A stretch of 64,000 nucleotides of DNA, taken from positions 43,733,569 through 43,797,568 of the forward strand of contig OZ034975.1 in assembly GCA_964030785.1 (NCBI GenBank), read 5' to 3'. The position numbers and the translations under genes were made by a program. This document shows, one piece after another, positions 1 through 13,000 of this stretch (position 1 is its first letter; every line of letters begins with the position of its first letter). This stretch comes from Siderastrea siderea (lineage: Eukaryota; Cnidaria; Anthozoa; Scleractinia; Rhizangiidae). The notes below the pieces were generated by a model that saw only the letters and a list, made by a program, of their open reading frames with translations, was not told where the DNA came from and ran no database searches.

Positions 1-332
1 AAAAAATTCATGCACAGCGAGTAGCCCAGGAAAAAGTTCTTGCATACGGAAAAAAATTCCTGCAAGGTAAATGTTAACGACAAAATTCGTGCAGTTCGAA
101 AATTCCCCACCCCCCCCCCATAACTTTTCTAATGGTCCATCCCTTATTAGAAGTAAAGGAAGCGTAAAACAAAATGGCACAAAACCAAAAAAATTACATT
201 TAGATTGTTCAATATATCGACCAAAATGGGATTCTATACACCGTTTTGAAGTATACACAAGCTGAAAAGTACTGAAAACGTTCAACGTAAATGATAAAAT
301 TAATCAATAGATAGGATGTTTAACCCAGGGGG
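1..332. repeat. AT-rich flank with short AAAATTC..TGCA repeats
   Basis: The first 110 bases contain several spaced copies of a short motif (AAAATTC followed by a few bases and TGCA), then a C-run at about 109-119. It looks like the end of a dispersed repeat cut by the window edge. No supported coding region is seen. Confidence 0.3.
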
Positions 333-722
333 GGGGGGGGCACCCCATTTTTTGGCCTAAACGGGTATGTGCCGCTCAACAGGTATGGTTTTCAGGGTCT
401 TGCGTCCAGGGTATACAATTTCACTGTTTAGCGTCTTGAAGAGGGTGTCTTTCTGGCTGAAAGCCTTGAGCCCTACATGTGGGTATCCACACTTTTTTAA
501 AATCTAATTCTATGATGTCATTTAAAAAAATACTCTCTGTATGGGAAATGAAAAAACAAGGCAGACTAAGAGTGCAGAACATAAGCAAAATACAAAGGTC
601 TCTTGTCTTAAACAGGGTAGCGAAATGAACCGGCAGATTTTGTCTTAAACAGGGTCGGGGTTTGAAGCCTTGGCGGAAAACCCCCATCTAAACTTCCCTT
701 GATTGCCCCCCCCCCCCCCCCG
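333..722. mobile_element. MITE-like repeat bounded by G-run and C-run
   Basis: A run of Gs followed by CACCCC opens the segment and a long run of Cs closes it, so the ends are complementary. Inside are repeated short phrases of the type CTTAAACAGGGT (about 606 and 644) and a CAGGGT-rich stretch. Together they suggest a small non-autonomous element. The superfamily is not identified. Confidence 0.4.
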
Positions 723-999
723 GGATGTTTGAATTTACTTCTGATGTCACTATTTCCGGTGCCAAATTCCACATGAATGATGGTGTAAAACACATAGCTC
801 TGACATTACATCAGTTATTGCAGTCTAACTGCACTGTGGATATGTACACAAAAACCAAAGAATGACCGTAAAAAGCTTTCTTAACAGAAGAGTTTTTCTA
901 CTCCCTTTTACTGCAATGCTGAGTCAGTCATTCAACTGAATCAGACTACGTAAGGAGAGAGCCAGCAAAATGAGTCACGTGAATTGTAAAGCACGAGTC

Positions 1000-1480
1000 T
1001 GAGGCAAAATAAATGATGAAGAACCAGATACTCGTCACACAAGTCACGTTTAAAGCAGGTTTGCCATACCATGATCATCAGACAAACCATGGATAAATGT
1101 CGTTCCACGCGAAAACGCGACTAATAAAATAAAACCAATTCTTCCGTTAATTAGTATTTTGATGATCATTTTTCGCGCTTTTATTCGCCCCAATCTGTAG
1201 ATTCTTCTTTCTAGTGTTTTGCATATAAATCCAGTGTCCCACCATGGAGCGACAATTAGAGCGACATTTCGAGGTGCCAGTGATGGTTTTCATTGGTTTC
1301 AATATGATTTGTATTCGTATTTTCGTACTAAAGACGCGGTAATTTTACTTGCGAGAATAATAAATTGGATTAGTGTATGCAAATAAATATGCAAAAGCGT
1401 GACAAAGTAGAAAATTCATATATTCAGTAAATAAATCATCGAGCACTCATTGTCAACAACAACAATTTGTTTGCATTCCA
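1000..1480 (-). other. Paralogous copy of the sequence upstream of receptor copy A
   Basis: This stretch aligns base for base in long runs with 24340-24770, the region upstream of the signal-peptide exon of pseudogene A. Shared phrases include TTAATATTTTGATGAT (here TTAGTATTTTGATGAT), CTGTAGATTCT, TTTCGAGATGCCAGTG (here TTTCGAGGTGCCAGTG) and GTAATTTTACTTG. The match resumes at 18410-18445 after the 16.7-kb insertion. It is probably the 5' flank of another receptor copy transcribed leftwards off the window. 723-999 and 1481-1696 show no gene. Confidence 0.55.
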
Positions 1481-1872
1481 TATACATCGATGGTATTGCA
1501 TAAAGAAAAAGGAAAAGAATGATAGGAGTAATTACACAACAATGATTTATAAAATAGTTAATAACAATTAAATTACAATCCAGATCCTTGTTTTCTTTTC
1601 TGAAAAGCCTCGAAAATAAAATATCCTAGTTTCCTACATATAAAAGGGTCTATGTTTTTAAAGAGGAATAATATTTTGTCACCTTCACTAAGAGTGTTAC
1701 AGCGCGAAGCGTGCTACCGTTTCCACTAGACCAAGATTTTTGATGAATTTTTGACACTTTTTGACACTTTTAACAAAGGAACCGCAACGTCAAAGTAGGC
1801 GTTGACAGTGATTGATATGTGGCGGGACGGGTAGTCTAGACTTTAACACTTCAATTGCATTAGTCGGCCGGC

Positions 1873-2212
1873 ATGAAGTTCCAAATAAAAGTTGAGTACG
1901 GCCAGGATGAATTGGTAAAGTTTTATACAGAAGCAGACGTTGTCGATGGAATCGTACGAAATTATTCGTTTTCTTCGCTTGTGGAGGATATCAGACGGAC
2001 CTGCGAGGCTGCGACATCACACGTCCAACACTTTGCGAATACGAGACGGCGGTTATGTGAATCTAAACGTGGACAACACAGATAACTTTCAAGAGATGTT
2101 TGTTCGAGCTCGTTCGGTGGATGAAGGGATATATCGGAAAATACTTCTGAGAGTCAGTGAGCTAGATTCACCAGTTGTGTTTCGAATTTGGCGAATTATG
2201 CCTCAAAACTAA
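1873..2212 (+). pseudogene. Frameshifted PB1-like N-terminal ORF near the left end of the large element
   Basis: Two overlapping frames read as one broken protein. The first frame begins MKFQIKVEYGQDELVKFY and continues to about LVEDIRRTCEAATSHVQ. The second takes over near 2030 with IRDGGYVNLNVDNTDNFQE and ends at 2212. Joined through a single frameshift, the order (a beta-rich start, an S(F/S)xxLVEDIR helix, then an (I/Y)xDxxG(D/Y)xVxL stretch with a D/N..NF.E acidic segment) resembles a PB1 domain. It starts about 175 bases inside the terminal repeat, where a transposon gene would begin. Fold and function are inferred by eye only; a chance resemblance is possible. Confidence 0.4.
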
Positions 2213-2635
2213 ACATTATGTTGTGTTGAATTAGGCGTCTTTTATTCTGTTGTTGAATGTTTACATTTCTCGTACTATTTTAGACTTTCGCTCAACATTG
2301 TGTGATAAAATTATACATAACGATGACACAAAATGAAGATTTTCAAATACTTTCTTAGTGAGTTACCACCCAACTACGGGGAATATTTTTGTATCTGTTG
2401 CATGCAATGTTCTTCCAAAAGTTAGTTATTGTCACGACCTGAGCCAAAAATAGAAACTTCACTGGGGCGGAAATGGTCTTGTAACAAACAAGTGCATGAT
2501 ATGCATAATTTTGTGAATATCAACAAATCAATAACTAAAATAACTACTAGTTCTACATCAATTGTCACGAATATTCGATATGAGTAATATGCAGCTGATT
2601 GTTCTTCCTCTTCTCCTGTCTTTTTTGGGTGTCTG

Positions 2636-2828
2636 TAAAACCCGGAACACCCCGGAACACCCCGGAACACCCCGGAATACCCCGGAACACCCCCGGAACA
2701 CCCCGGAACATCCCCGGAACACCCCCGGAACACCCCGGAACAGCCCGGAACAACCCCGGAACACCCCTGGAACATCCCATAATACCCCAGAACACCCTCG
2801 AAACAGCAAGGAACACCCCCGGAACACC
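2636..2828. repeat. CCGGAACACC minisatellite, left copy
   Basis: About 17 short units of CCCGGAACAC with 10-12-base spacing give low-complexity ORFs in several frames (NTPEHPR on the plus strand, GVPGCSGVFRG on the minus strand). None of these is credible as protein. An inverted array lies at 17700-17925. Confidence 0.9.
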
Positions 2829-2989
2829 AAAAATAGTGGTCAGCGGTCAGACTGCTCACGAATTGACTAAGCCGAAGACCTCTGAAGATTCCCAATTCTT
2901 CATAAGACTTTTGCGGATCACCCTGACAGGGCTCAAAAACGGCTGGACATGCGCAGTAAAACCCAGGTCCTCTTCCCGCCATTCGATTT

Positions 2990-5900
2990 TCAAAATGGCG
3001 GACGACGAATCAAAATCTAACACGTCATTGTAACGGCTCCTTGCAGCCTCCTGCACGCGCAAAGCCCTCAAAAATAACTTGGGTAATCTGTACAATCACT
3101 TATGCTGAAGTTGTGACTCTGATCGAAGAAATCGAAATGGTATTTTCAGTTTTATCCGGCGATGAAGACACCTCTTCCCCAAGGATACTTTGAGCTTTTC
3201 GTAATTGCCCCAAGGTACAGTTTTTGCGTTAACTAAGGTCGTGTCAAGTTCTCTAAGGTTTTGAAACGCAAATTTCCGTAGCTTGTTTATTCCTATTTAA
3301 CATATCAAAAATGACTTTTGATTCGTTCTGATGAAACTTTTTAAATGCTTCTTGTTTATGGACTTCATTAACGCTACCCAAAGAAGAAAAATATGGCGGA
3401 ATAATTCACAAGTAGAGCACAATCTTGTCCGCTCGCGTTGTGTTTTTAGCTTAATTTTGTACTATTCAACCGTCTCTTGTTTTAATTGTCGCTTGTGAAT
3501 CGCATGCCGATAGTTTTAGAAAGGGTACATCTTATGCTTAGGACTTCTATGAAGGTTTTTATTGGCAGTGTACAAGTGCATCTTGAAAGGTTAAATAAAT
3601 TGCTTATTGTTTATTTTATACCTTGTTGTAAAATTTTATGATCTAACCTGTCCTTTGCGTACGACCTCACTTTAACAGTCGACCTTCCATAGCGCTGTGC
3701 TCGTTCAAGGATTCAACACAGATTGCAAAAAATAATGCAGAGCTCTGCTGTCAAGTATTCTTGACAGCATATTCTTCAATGGCTTCGGTATTGGTGCCTC
3801 GAAAAGAAACAAGTTTCAATATGGCCGCCTTTGAACAACGAGGATTTACGGCCACTTACATGTATTCGAGATGTACATCCTCATGGACCTTTGATATTGT
3901 TAGTTCCTTGATAATCAGGGAGGTTAGTTTCGGTAACAATCAGACCATGTTGTCCTAAACGTTTTGGGACATTGTTCTGCTAACTTATAGATAGCTGTCC
4001 TTGACAACAAGACTTCAACGGATCTTGGATTTTCTTGTTTGCTAAGATAGTATACGAATGTCTCGTAATGGAAAGTTTGATAATTTGTAAAGAAATGTTA
4101 AGATACTATTTTTTCGCGTCGATGATTTTTTAAATCGCTGTTTGAAGATGAACATTTGTTTGTTTATATCTTGGAAGAGAAGTCGTGCCAGTGTACAGCA
4201 ACTCGATTAAGTTACTGCCAATGCTTACTTCGTTGTTTTTTTAATGCTTTCTAAAATAAAAGTATTTGAACATGCGTTAGATCAAGTTAATAAACGTCCA
4301 AATACCCTAAGTTTTACTAGTCATTGTTGCTCAAAATCAGTAGTGACAGAATTTAAACAAGAATCCCAATATTCATTTTCCAAAATACATGTACCGAAAA
4401 ACAAACAGCACTACAGGATCAGCAGATCAAACCAGCTTCTATTTCAATGGTCACATCTACCTCGAGGTTGTAACTCTGGGAGTGAAACGGCTGAAGAAAA
4501 GCAAAGTGAACTTAAATTGTGCACTGTTTAATGTAAACCCTTGGACAGTACCTCGCACAGGAAACAAACGACCTCCACATATTAAAGTTCATTGGCTTTT
4601 CAGGTGAATAGAGCTTGAAATCGTTTCCCATGGAATATTTTCAAGTGATTAGTTTTCTAATGAATATTTTTGCAGAGAATGCTATGTTGGAACTATCCTA
4701 TCTTAAATCACTGCATCTGAAATCAACCAAACAAAAACGTCTGTTTTTGTCACTGAAATGATGGTGAAATGTTTTGCTATTTTGCAGTTATGGGAACTGT
4801 GATGGAGGATGAACAAAAAAACTCTGCCATCTGAGCTACTGAATACACGAGCAAAACAAACGAAAAAACACCTAAATGTATTTCAACAACGAAAAAAAAA
4901 GGTGGAAAGATCATGGAAAATGACATGATATTAACATATCTGGAACAGGACAAAATAGTACCTTTCAAACACAAGGTGCACCCCTCTTAGCAACAAAATT
5001 GTCGGTGCAGCATAACTTCATTTAAAACACACTGGAAAATATAAAATTATAATAGCAAAGCAAAGTGCATCTCCTTGCCAGTACAAATGTACTCATTGTT
5101 TCTGCAGCCAGCTTCTTTAGCTTGTGAACCCTTCATTTATATTCCAACAGCAGACAGGTTCAATACCCTTTGCTTTTTTCAGAACAAGGCTGACAGTTGT
5201 CAGATGAATCAAACTTCAGCAATTTTTGGTTAATCTTAGTCAAGAGTAATTAATGAAAGAACTTGACTGTATTGCTAAAGGAAATTGTTGAGCAGTATAT
5301 TTACCAAAATAATATCTAAATGATACCACAAAGAATTTAACTTTGAGTAAAACAAAACCAATGGTATAGAAACACAAAACACTGAGGAAGTCGCTCCAGA
5401 ATTGAGTTCACTAATTAGGAGCAAATGCTGCATCAATCAATGTTCAGTGATCCAGACAAGTACACGTAGTATCTGAAAAGTGCAGATAGGGCAAAGACTA
5501 AAACGAAGGGTCATAATCATCATTGATGCCCCTCTCACACAACTGCTTCTAACTTCCTTCTAAAAAGAAGGTTGGCTACAAAATTAATGTAAGATGAGTT
5601 GAGAGATGGAAAAAAGGCACAAAGATGCTGGGTTTTATTTCTCAAATCTTTATATACATGCTTTTTCACTTCACCTTTCATCAGGAGCAATAAACATGTA
5701 GTTTGCCTCAAGACAGACTGCAAAACATCAGTGCACTCCACTGGACTGTTTCAGTATCAAGAATGTTGTACAACCAAAGAGTGTAGGGCAAAAGGACATT
5801 TGAAAAATCAATAATTAGAATAATTAATATTTGAATTGAACACTAGTGACTTTTATTGCTGCCATTCTCTGCTTTCTGCCAAGATCTTAACAGGCTGGAT

Positions 5901-7113
5901 AAGAACATATCACTGCAGTCAAAAGCTGTGACAACCTGGAGAAAAAAATGTAAAACATAAATTTTACCTCATGTATATATAATTGATTAAAAACTTATTG
6001 GCAAAAAATGTATCATAATGCTGGCACTCGACAAATTTAACATAACATTTTAAAAACATTCTGCAAATAGATTGAATCTCTTTCACCCACATGACCTTGT
6101 TTGGTCTCGCAGGTCTTAAAAGTACAATGTACAAGTAAAACCCTGTCTTACCAACCACATTGTTACATGTGATCATCTTATGACACTTCTTTTAGCCCAC
6201 AAATTAACTGATCCAGTTATTTTTCTGACTGAAATACTTCTTGAATGCAACAATCGTTTTTTTTTTCATTAATTATTTAATATGGCCCATTGATCAGTGA
6301 TCGTATTAGTGGAGTCAGTTCCCCTGTAAACATCAATCAAAACTCTATTTTGGCTATTTGTGAAAGGTTTTTTCCCAAAAATTAACTGATGCAGTTGTTT
6401 CCTATTACTAGAATACCCCCTAAATGCAAAAACCACTTGTACCATACATATTTTGTCCACCATTAGCAATCATACTAGGGTTTTACTTTAAAAATTGTGG
6501 TGTGGCATACTGGTTCAAGTATACAAATAAATTGCAAAACAAGTAAAATGCTGACCAAGATGTGGTATGGATCTTCATGGGAACAAAGTATATGGGTAAA
6601 GCTAACAATACACAAATCAATGAGCACAAGCAAAGCTTAACGAAAAGCAGAAATTGTCATCGTGTATTGATCAACAAGTGTGTTGATTAAATATGTTAAC
6701 CAATGAATAAAGCAAATAAACGCGTTCAGTGTTGCTGACCTAAGAAAGACTCAGTAATTGCAATTAAAAAAATTCAAAACTAATTATTTGATTTGCTTTC
6801 TTCAGAATTCGACACACAGCATAAAGCAGCATTTGTCAGTTAAAAAAATGCACCATACGAGTCATAGTGTGGACTTAAAGTATCAAAAATACCAACCACA
6901 ACAGGCTTTTAAGTGATCTCGAAAAAGGGCACTTTTGAAGACTGTTACAGCATTATTTGAACATCAGGTAACACTCTCTTCCGGCTATTAAAGCACTTGT
7001 CAGTTTGTAAAAGAGTAGCAATCCACGTCAACAAACTTGTGTATTAAATGTGCAAAAACATGACCAGCAAAGGGCTACATAACAACCACTGAGTGCATGG
7101 CTATCGTTACTTT
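2990..7113. other. Inner left arm of the large element, no intact gene
   Basis: About 4.1 kb of mostly AT-rich sequence. A short plus-strand reading at 3099-3191 (ITYAEVVTLIEEIEMV) is faintly like the C-terminal integrase region of BEL/Pao retrotransposons, but it is only about 30 codons long. The ATG-containing phrase CAAAATGGCGGAC at 2992-3004 recurs inverted near 16185. No splice-consistent gene is seen. Confidence 0.5.
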
Positions 7114-7115
7114 TA

Positions 7116-7490
7116 GGGGACTCGCGCTACATAGGAAAAAAACCAGTGAAAAACTGTTTGAATGCACGCGCAAAAATGACGAGTGACAAATTTGATGACG
7201 AGCGTTTATTAGCGAGAAAAACAAATGAAAACAAAATGAAAAATGGTTAAACACTCATCTATAGTATTTAGGGTTAAGCACTGATCGACAGTGATTAGGC
7301 CTAAGAACTCATCTATACTTCTGTTTAGGGTTAAGCACTGATTCTACGACGGTTAGCTTTGTTATTGTTGAGTTTAGTTATTTCTAAACTTTGTACAATT
7401 AATTGAATTCGTCATTTTTGCGAGTGAATTAAATTCGTCATTTTTGCGCGTGCATTCAGACAATTTTTTCTCTATATAGCGCGAGTCCCC
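7116..7490. mobile_element. TA-flanked MITE (mariner-like) with about 64-bp terminal inverted repeats
   Basis: It starts GGGGACTCGCGCTACATAG and ends with the complement (CTATATAGCGCGAGTCCCC), flanked on both sides by TA. The inverted match continues through TGAATGCACGCGCAAAAATG. The mirror arm at 15800-15817 carries the uninterrupted junction (CGTTACTTTTAACGCGT), so this is a dated insertion with a visible empty site. Length is 375 bp with no coding capacity. Confidence 0.85.
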
Positions 7491-7699
7491 TAAAAAACGC
7501 GTTCCAAACTAAAATGCATTTTTCCAAACTTACGATTTTCTTACTATTTTCCGTTGAGAATGGGGATATTCCTCGACGCCTCTACCGTATTCATTGTAAA
7601 TCGTATATTCTCAACAACAACCAAACTGGCTCAGTAAAGAATGCTTATAATTGAACAACACAATTTTCCATTCAGTATAAAGTGTGCCTTACAGTTCTG

Positions 7700-8640
7700 C
7701 TCTTACAAATAGGATGCAGAAATTCTGCATCTTGTTCAGTGGCTAAATAATACACTGCACTGAGTTGAGATGCAGAAATTCTGCATTTGATAAAATGAAT
7801 AAAAATAAGTAAAAACGACACTTAATAAGTAGTGAATACCAATAGGATGCAGAAATTCTGCATCTTGCTCAGTGGCTAAACAAAATACTCAAATCCACTG
7901 CACTGAACTGAGATGCAGAAATTCTGCATTTGGTAAAATGAATCAAAATCAGAAACTATACTTATTAAGCACTGAATACCAGTGGCTGCAGAAATTCTGC
8001 AAACTATACAAATTCACTGCACTGAGCTAAGATGCAGAAATTCTGCACCTGCTAAAATGAACAAAAATCAGCAAAAAACTATACAAATTCACTGCACTGA
8101 ACTAAGATGCAGAAATACTGCACTTGACAAAATGAATACAACTCAGCAAAAACTATACTTATTAAGCGGTGAATACCAACAGGATGCAGAAATTCTGCAT
8201 TTTATTCAGTGGCTTAATACACTCAAATTCACTGCACTGAGCTAAGACGCAGAAATTCTGCACCTGCTAAAATGAACAAAAATCAGCAAAAAACTATACA
8301 AATTCACTGCACTGAACTAAGATGCAGAAATACTGCGCTTGATAAAATGAATACAACTCAGCAATAACTATACTTATTAAGCAGTGAATACCAAGGGATG
8401 CAGAAATTCGGCATCTTGTTCAGTGGCTTAATACACTCAAATTCACTGCACTGAGCTAAGATGCAGAAATTCTGCACCTGCTAAAATGAACAAAAATCAG
8501 CAAAATAAATACGATTTTACTACACTGAGCTAAGATGCAGAAATTCTGCATTTGGTTATACGAATAAAATTCAGCAAAAAGTTATTAAGCAGTGAATACA
8601 GGATGCAAAATTCTGCAATTTGTTAAATGGCTTAAAATAC
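7700..8640. repeat. Array of about 14 GATGCAGAAATTCTGCATC palindromes, left arm
   Basis: A 19-bp perfect palindrome, or close variants, recurs every 45-90 bases. The linkers alternate between AGTGGCT/ACTGCACTGA and TAAAATGAA/TATACTTATTAAGC types, so the true unit is a two-palindrome block. The palindrome is better conserved than the linkers. The inverted counterpart is at 14400-15460. Confidence 0.9.
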
Positions 8641-9297
8641 TTAGATTCACTGAACTCAGACACATGTAAGTTGCAAAAACTGTGCCCCTGGCCCAACCTT
8701 GTTCCCAGGGTGGAGAAGAGAGACCTTGGGAATGAGGTTGATCTGTGCCCGTGAATAAAATGAATAAAAGGGATAGTGCTCAAAATGTCACCTACAGTAT
8801 AATTTATATTTAATTATCAAATGACATGCAGTTGATAAAACCAATTTTTTGTCTTTGATTGAAACTATTCTACATAACATGTAAAAGGGGGCAAAATCCA
8901 TGGAGTTTGGAAACAATAGAACATGCAAACAAGATTGTACCTGCTTACATGGATATAAAACAGTCTAACTTAGCAACAACATGTTATGCAGGTTGAAAAG
9001 AGATGTGAAAAGATTATGAACCCGGCCTTTTGCAATAATAATAACGATAAAAAAAATCAATGTAAACCGCTCTAAGGAAAATATCAAACTGTGGTTATAA
9101 CAATATTTTTTTTTGGTAGCCCAAACCATAAGAGAAATACAAATGTGGCCAAAATCTGTGCAACTAGCCCCATGAAACAAGGTGAAACTGGAATAGCATT
9201 AATCTTACTGACAAGATTTACATGTATGAAACATGTACTACTTTCTGAATATCCATTTAAGTTCAAAGTCCAAGATACATGTACAGTGTAACATACA
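8641..9297. other. Spacer without recognisable genes
   Basis: AT-rich sequence following the palindrome array. No splice-consistent exon, RNA gene or repeat beyond short runs was recognised. Confidence 0.4.
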
Positions 9298-10055
9298 GGG
9301 GCCAGTTGCATAAAACTTAAGGTCAGCACACACGACGGGACTAGTCACAGGGACTTGTTGCAGCAACTAGTCTCCTGTAATGTTTACACGATGGGACTAG
9401 TTGCGGGGACAAGTCCCTTGAAGGGTTTACACGTGGGGACCTGTTAACAGCAAAAGGGTAAAATTCAGGGCGCTCTTACTGAAATTCGCCAAAATGTGAA
9501 GACGAAAAATGGAGCGGTCCTCAACAGTAAAACCAAATTTAGTAAATTAACCGCAAAACATCAAAGTAATTCGGCTCAATAAAACCGCACACTGTTCATC
9601 TATAAGTCTATGTGTGTTTGTCATTTGTAATTTCAATAAAGTTTTTTCTCTAGTATCCTATATTGCTGATACAGAAGTAAAAAGGCGACTGTTTGATCAA
9701 GACTCCCAATACAGAGAAAAAATTATTCTCCAGGCCAACTGGAAAAACAAAATTAAAAGATCCAACTAAATATTTTCATTCAGTCGCAGGGACTTTTCCC
9801 ATGAAGAGTTCACACAAAGAGACCAAGCATAGTTTGTGGGGCTAGTCCCTGGGACTGGTCCCATGAATTCAAACCAGTTTGAATTCGTGGGACTAGTCGC
9901 AGGGACCAAATTTTGGTTCCCCGGACTGCTCGCAGGGACTAGTCCCCTCGTGTGTGCTGACTTTTAACATCGGATGAAACAGCTAATGTCTGATGTAAGG
10001 CTCAGTCAAACTCTTTATTTTAATGCCAGACATTAGGTTTTATGCAAGTGGCCCC
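9298..10055. mobile_element. Outer MITE with GGGGCCAGTTGCATAAAAC termini
   Basis: The left end GGGGCCAGTTGCATAAAAC is matched by the complement of the right end (TTTTATGCAAGTGGCCCC). It contains a second complete inverted-repeat element at 9322-9961. Confidence 0.75.
9322..9961. mobile_element. Inner MITE with GTCAGCACACACGA termini
   Basis: It opens GTCAGCACACACGACGGGAC and closes with CTCGTGTGTGCTGAC. The interior is filled with GGGACTAGTC-type palindromic phrases (for example about 9338, 9403, 9891 and 9936). It is nested within the GGGGCC element. Confidence 0.75.
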
Positions 10056-13000
10056 CGATCAGTATAATACACTGTGAGTTTTGTACATGTACCTAAAGAA
10101 AAGTGCTGAGGGTTAAAATATATTATTTATACTTATACTATGTACTATGCACTGGTGTATGCTGGCCTTGTAAAATCTGTTGTCACATCAGAGGTGCAGA
10201 GAGCCTGGTATACATTGTAATCTTGCATGCTTCTCTAGCCTGTTTTAGGTTAACAATATAAGAGAGACATTATTAATTCATTTTCTAAGTTATACTCAGT
10301 ACTTGAAATTTAAATATCTCAATAATTTATTGTATCTTGATCTGAAGTTAAAACAGAAAAACATAACTACAGATTGTTTCATTTCATCCACGATAAAATA
10401 AAGAAGACAAAAATCTTACATGCACACCACACCTCCAAGGTAATTTGATAGCCAGTGCATCTTTACCATTATTGGGTAGTTTACACAACCATGACAACAG
10501 CAGCACTGGAGACGTTACCAGTTATAAAGAGTTTGTGTGATCTTTTAAACATTATTGCAGTGATTCTAACTTGCTACACTTGTCAAATGTAGGTGTATTT
10601 TCCTGGAGTGGAATTGTAGGGGTGGCATTTAAATTGCTTGTGAATTCAAGTCCTCCATAAAGGGTCACATTAGGTAATTTCGTGTTTTTTGTAGTAAAGT
10701 ACATGTAGTTATGCTGAGGATAGGAAGGAAATGTACCTTAAAGTGTGATGCACATGCAGAGTAATGTTGTTTTTTTGCTCATTAAAGTTAGTATTTTTTG
10801 ATGCTGTCATTGTGCAAGCTTCCTATTTTCACTGCTACACTGTATGTCCAATGCAAAATTCACTTGGAATAGAATTCTGCCAAACAAACCATTGAAACAG
10901 TACTGGCTGTATGTGTCAGCCCAGTCAAACTCTTATAGAGTTGCAGGCAGGCTGTGACTGGAGTAGCAGTCAACACAGGGTTGCTTTTCTGTGATTTGAA
11001 TATTGTTAAGGTTTAGTTTTGAGTAGGCAGTAAATATTCCAAGTGAATCAATATTTAAAAAAAGTTTATTTTCTCTCTTCCCTTCAGTGTCTTGTGTCTC
11101 CTCGCAGGCGGCGATATTCAGGGACTACTTGTAGCGTATGGCTAATCAATCAACCCAGCTACATAAGCTCAAGCTTATGTTCAGGCATATTTACGCTGGG
11201 ATCTTTGGGAACATTCCATTTAACCGATTCTAACAGAGAAGACGCAAACACCGCCGCTGAACTGTTTGTAATATGTCGCTGTTGTATAAATACTGCAGTA
11301 AGAATCAAACACTTAAACACCTACCATTTAGAACACTCCATTAGGCCAGTTTTTCTCACGAGTTCTGCTGGTTTGAAGAATTCAAATCGTGGCATCCATG
11401 AAGAAGCGTCCCTCAGATTAACACAGTGACCTTTATGGTAAATGTAATCGCGCTCGTGTACGTCGAGAGAAAACAAAAACGATGTAATTATAAAACACCA
11501 TGTTCTTGACAAATTAAACGAGAGGACAAAATGTGAGCGAATCGAGGAACCAACATTGAACGAGGCAACAGAAAATCGAATGGCGCGTCTTCTCAAACGG
11601 AAATTAATGTGTCATCCATAAAATACTTGAACCAATCAAATCATCTTCTGCTATTCAAAACCTCCAATCACCTTTCCTGTAAACCTGAGAGCAACCTGGG
11701 AACGAGGCTGCCCTTGAGGTTGGGAGGAAATTCGTTAGGAATCTTTCCATTTCGGCGGCCTGAGTGGAAATCGCGAACGGAAATTCTTCCAAATTCGTAT
11801 TTTCAACGGTAGCAATCCTGAGGAGGAGGATTTCGACGAAGACACTGCTCGTATCAATTCGATATGAAGGGAATATTCAACTTTGGCTTGTCTTATTCAA
11901 GGACAGACTTATGATGAGTTCGTTCCAGAAACGTTGTCTACATGAATTGCAGACATCGACTTCGTTGTCAGCGTCCAGTTGAGTTTTTGTAGCTCAGGCA
12001 CAGGAGTGTGGCCTGTTCAAATGCTACTATGGTAAATGAAAGGTAAGAGTCTGCTTTCAATCTATTTAAATGAAGATTTAATTTACTCTGTTCAACATTA
12101 ATAATAATTATGTGCCGATCAATGGACGTCCTGTATTTTGTAGCTGGAATGTTTGTTTGTTTGTTTGTTTTTTCCAATGTACATGTAGGTCATGTGCTAT
12201 TACTCAAGAACTGTTTCTTTCTAATGTGGTCTTCTTTATAGGTATATGTATACATGGTTTATGGAAAGACAAAGAGCAATTGCCCTAGTCTGTAGATTGC
12301 TAGATTGAGAAAGTTAATATCACATGACCTTCAGTGTACAGAGGTCTCTTGGAATACCATCCCCCTCCCTCCCTTTCCCTGTGCCCATATCAAGTGCATG
12401 GGTGGTGAGTGCCAAATTTACACCCAGCAAAAAAAAAAGAAAAAGAAAAACAGTGCATATTAAAACATTGAGGGGGTGTGTGTGGTAAGGCCCTAAGTGA
12501 CCTCTAATCTAATGTCAAATTCTCCCTTTGATTAATTTTACAAACAGACACAAGGAAAGGGTTGAAAGGAGAATTTATCAGTTAATCAGAAGTCACTTGG
12601 GACTTTATTCCAGGCACCCCTTCAGTTATTAGATTTTGTTATTGTGATACTCGGTTTTGGCCTTGGCTGATAACACTTACAGAGACCTTGATTATTCCAC
12701 TGTATGATCACAAAAACCTCATTCAATAATTTTTATTCATTGCTTTTATATATTTATTTACTGATTAGCATGCTACAGTTTATAGTGGTGGTCAGGTTTG
12801 AAAGGCCTTGTCACATAAAGAGTGAAGAAACACGCCACCAAACCATGCCTTACTCCTTTTGTTTTGGGAGATACAACTCTGATTCACTCTCTGATGTCTA
12901 GAACATTCAGAACAGGCGAGCAACATTTTTACTCGGAGACCCTTAGAATAATATGAATAATTCCCACTGAAAAAAAATTAATAGTTCTTGGGAGGGGCAT

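Noticed and set aside
2422..2982. 186-codon glycine/cysteine-rich ORF
   Set aside because: Generated by the CCGGAACA minisatellite. The shifted frames are equally open.
3099..3191. BEL/Pao integrase fragment
   Set aside because: Only a 16-residue likeness (TYAEVVTLIEEIEM) with no supporting upstream or downstream match. Kept as a remark only.
11043..11429. 128-codon ORF in the centre of the large element as a gene
   Set aside because: No recognisable domain, no splice or promoter context and mixed composition. Probably a chance frame.
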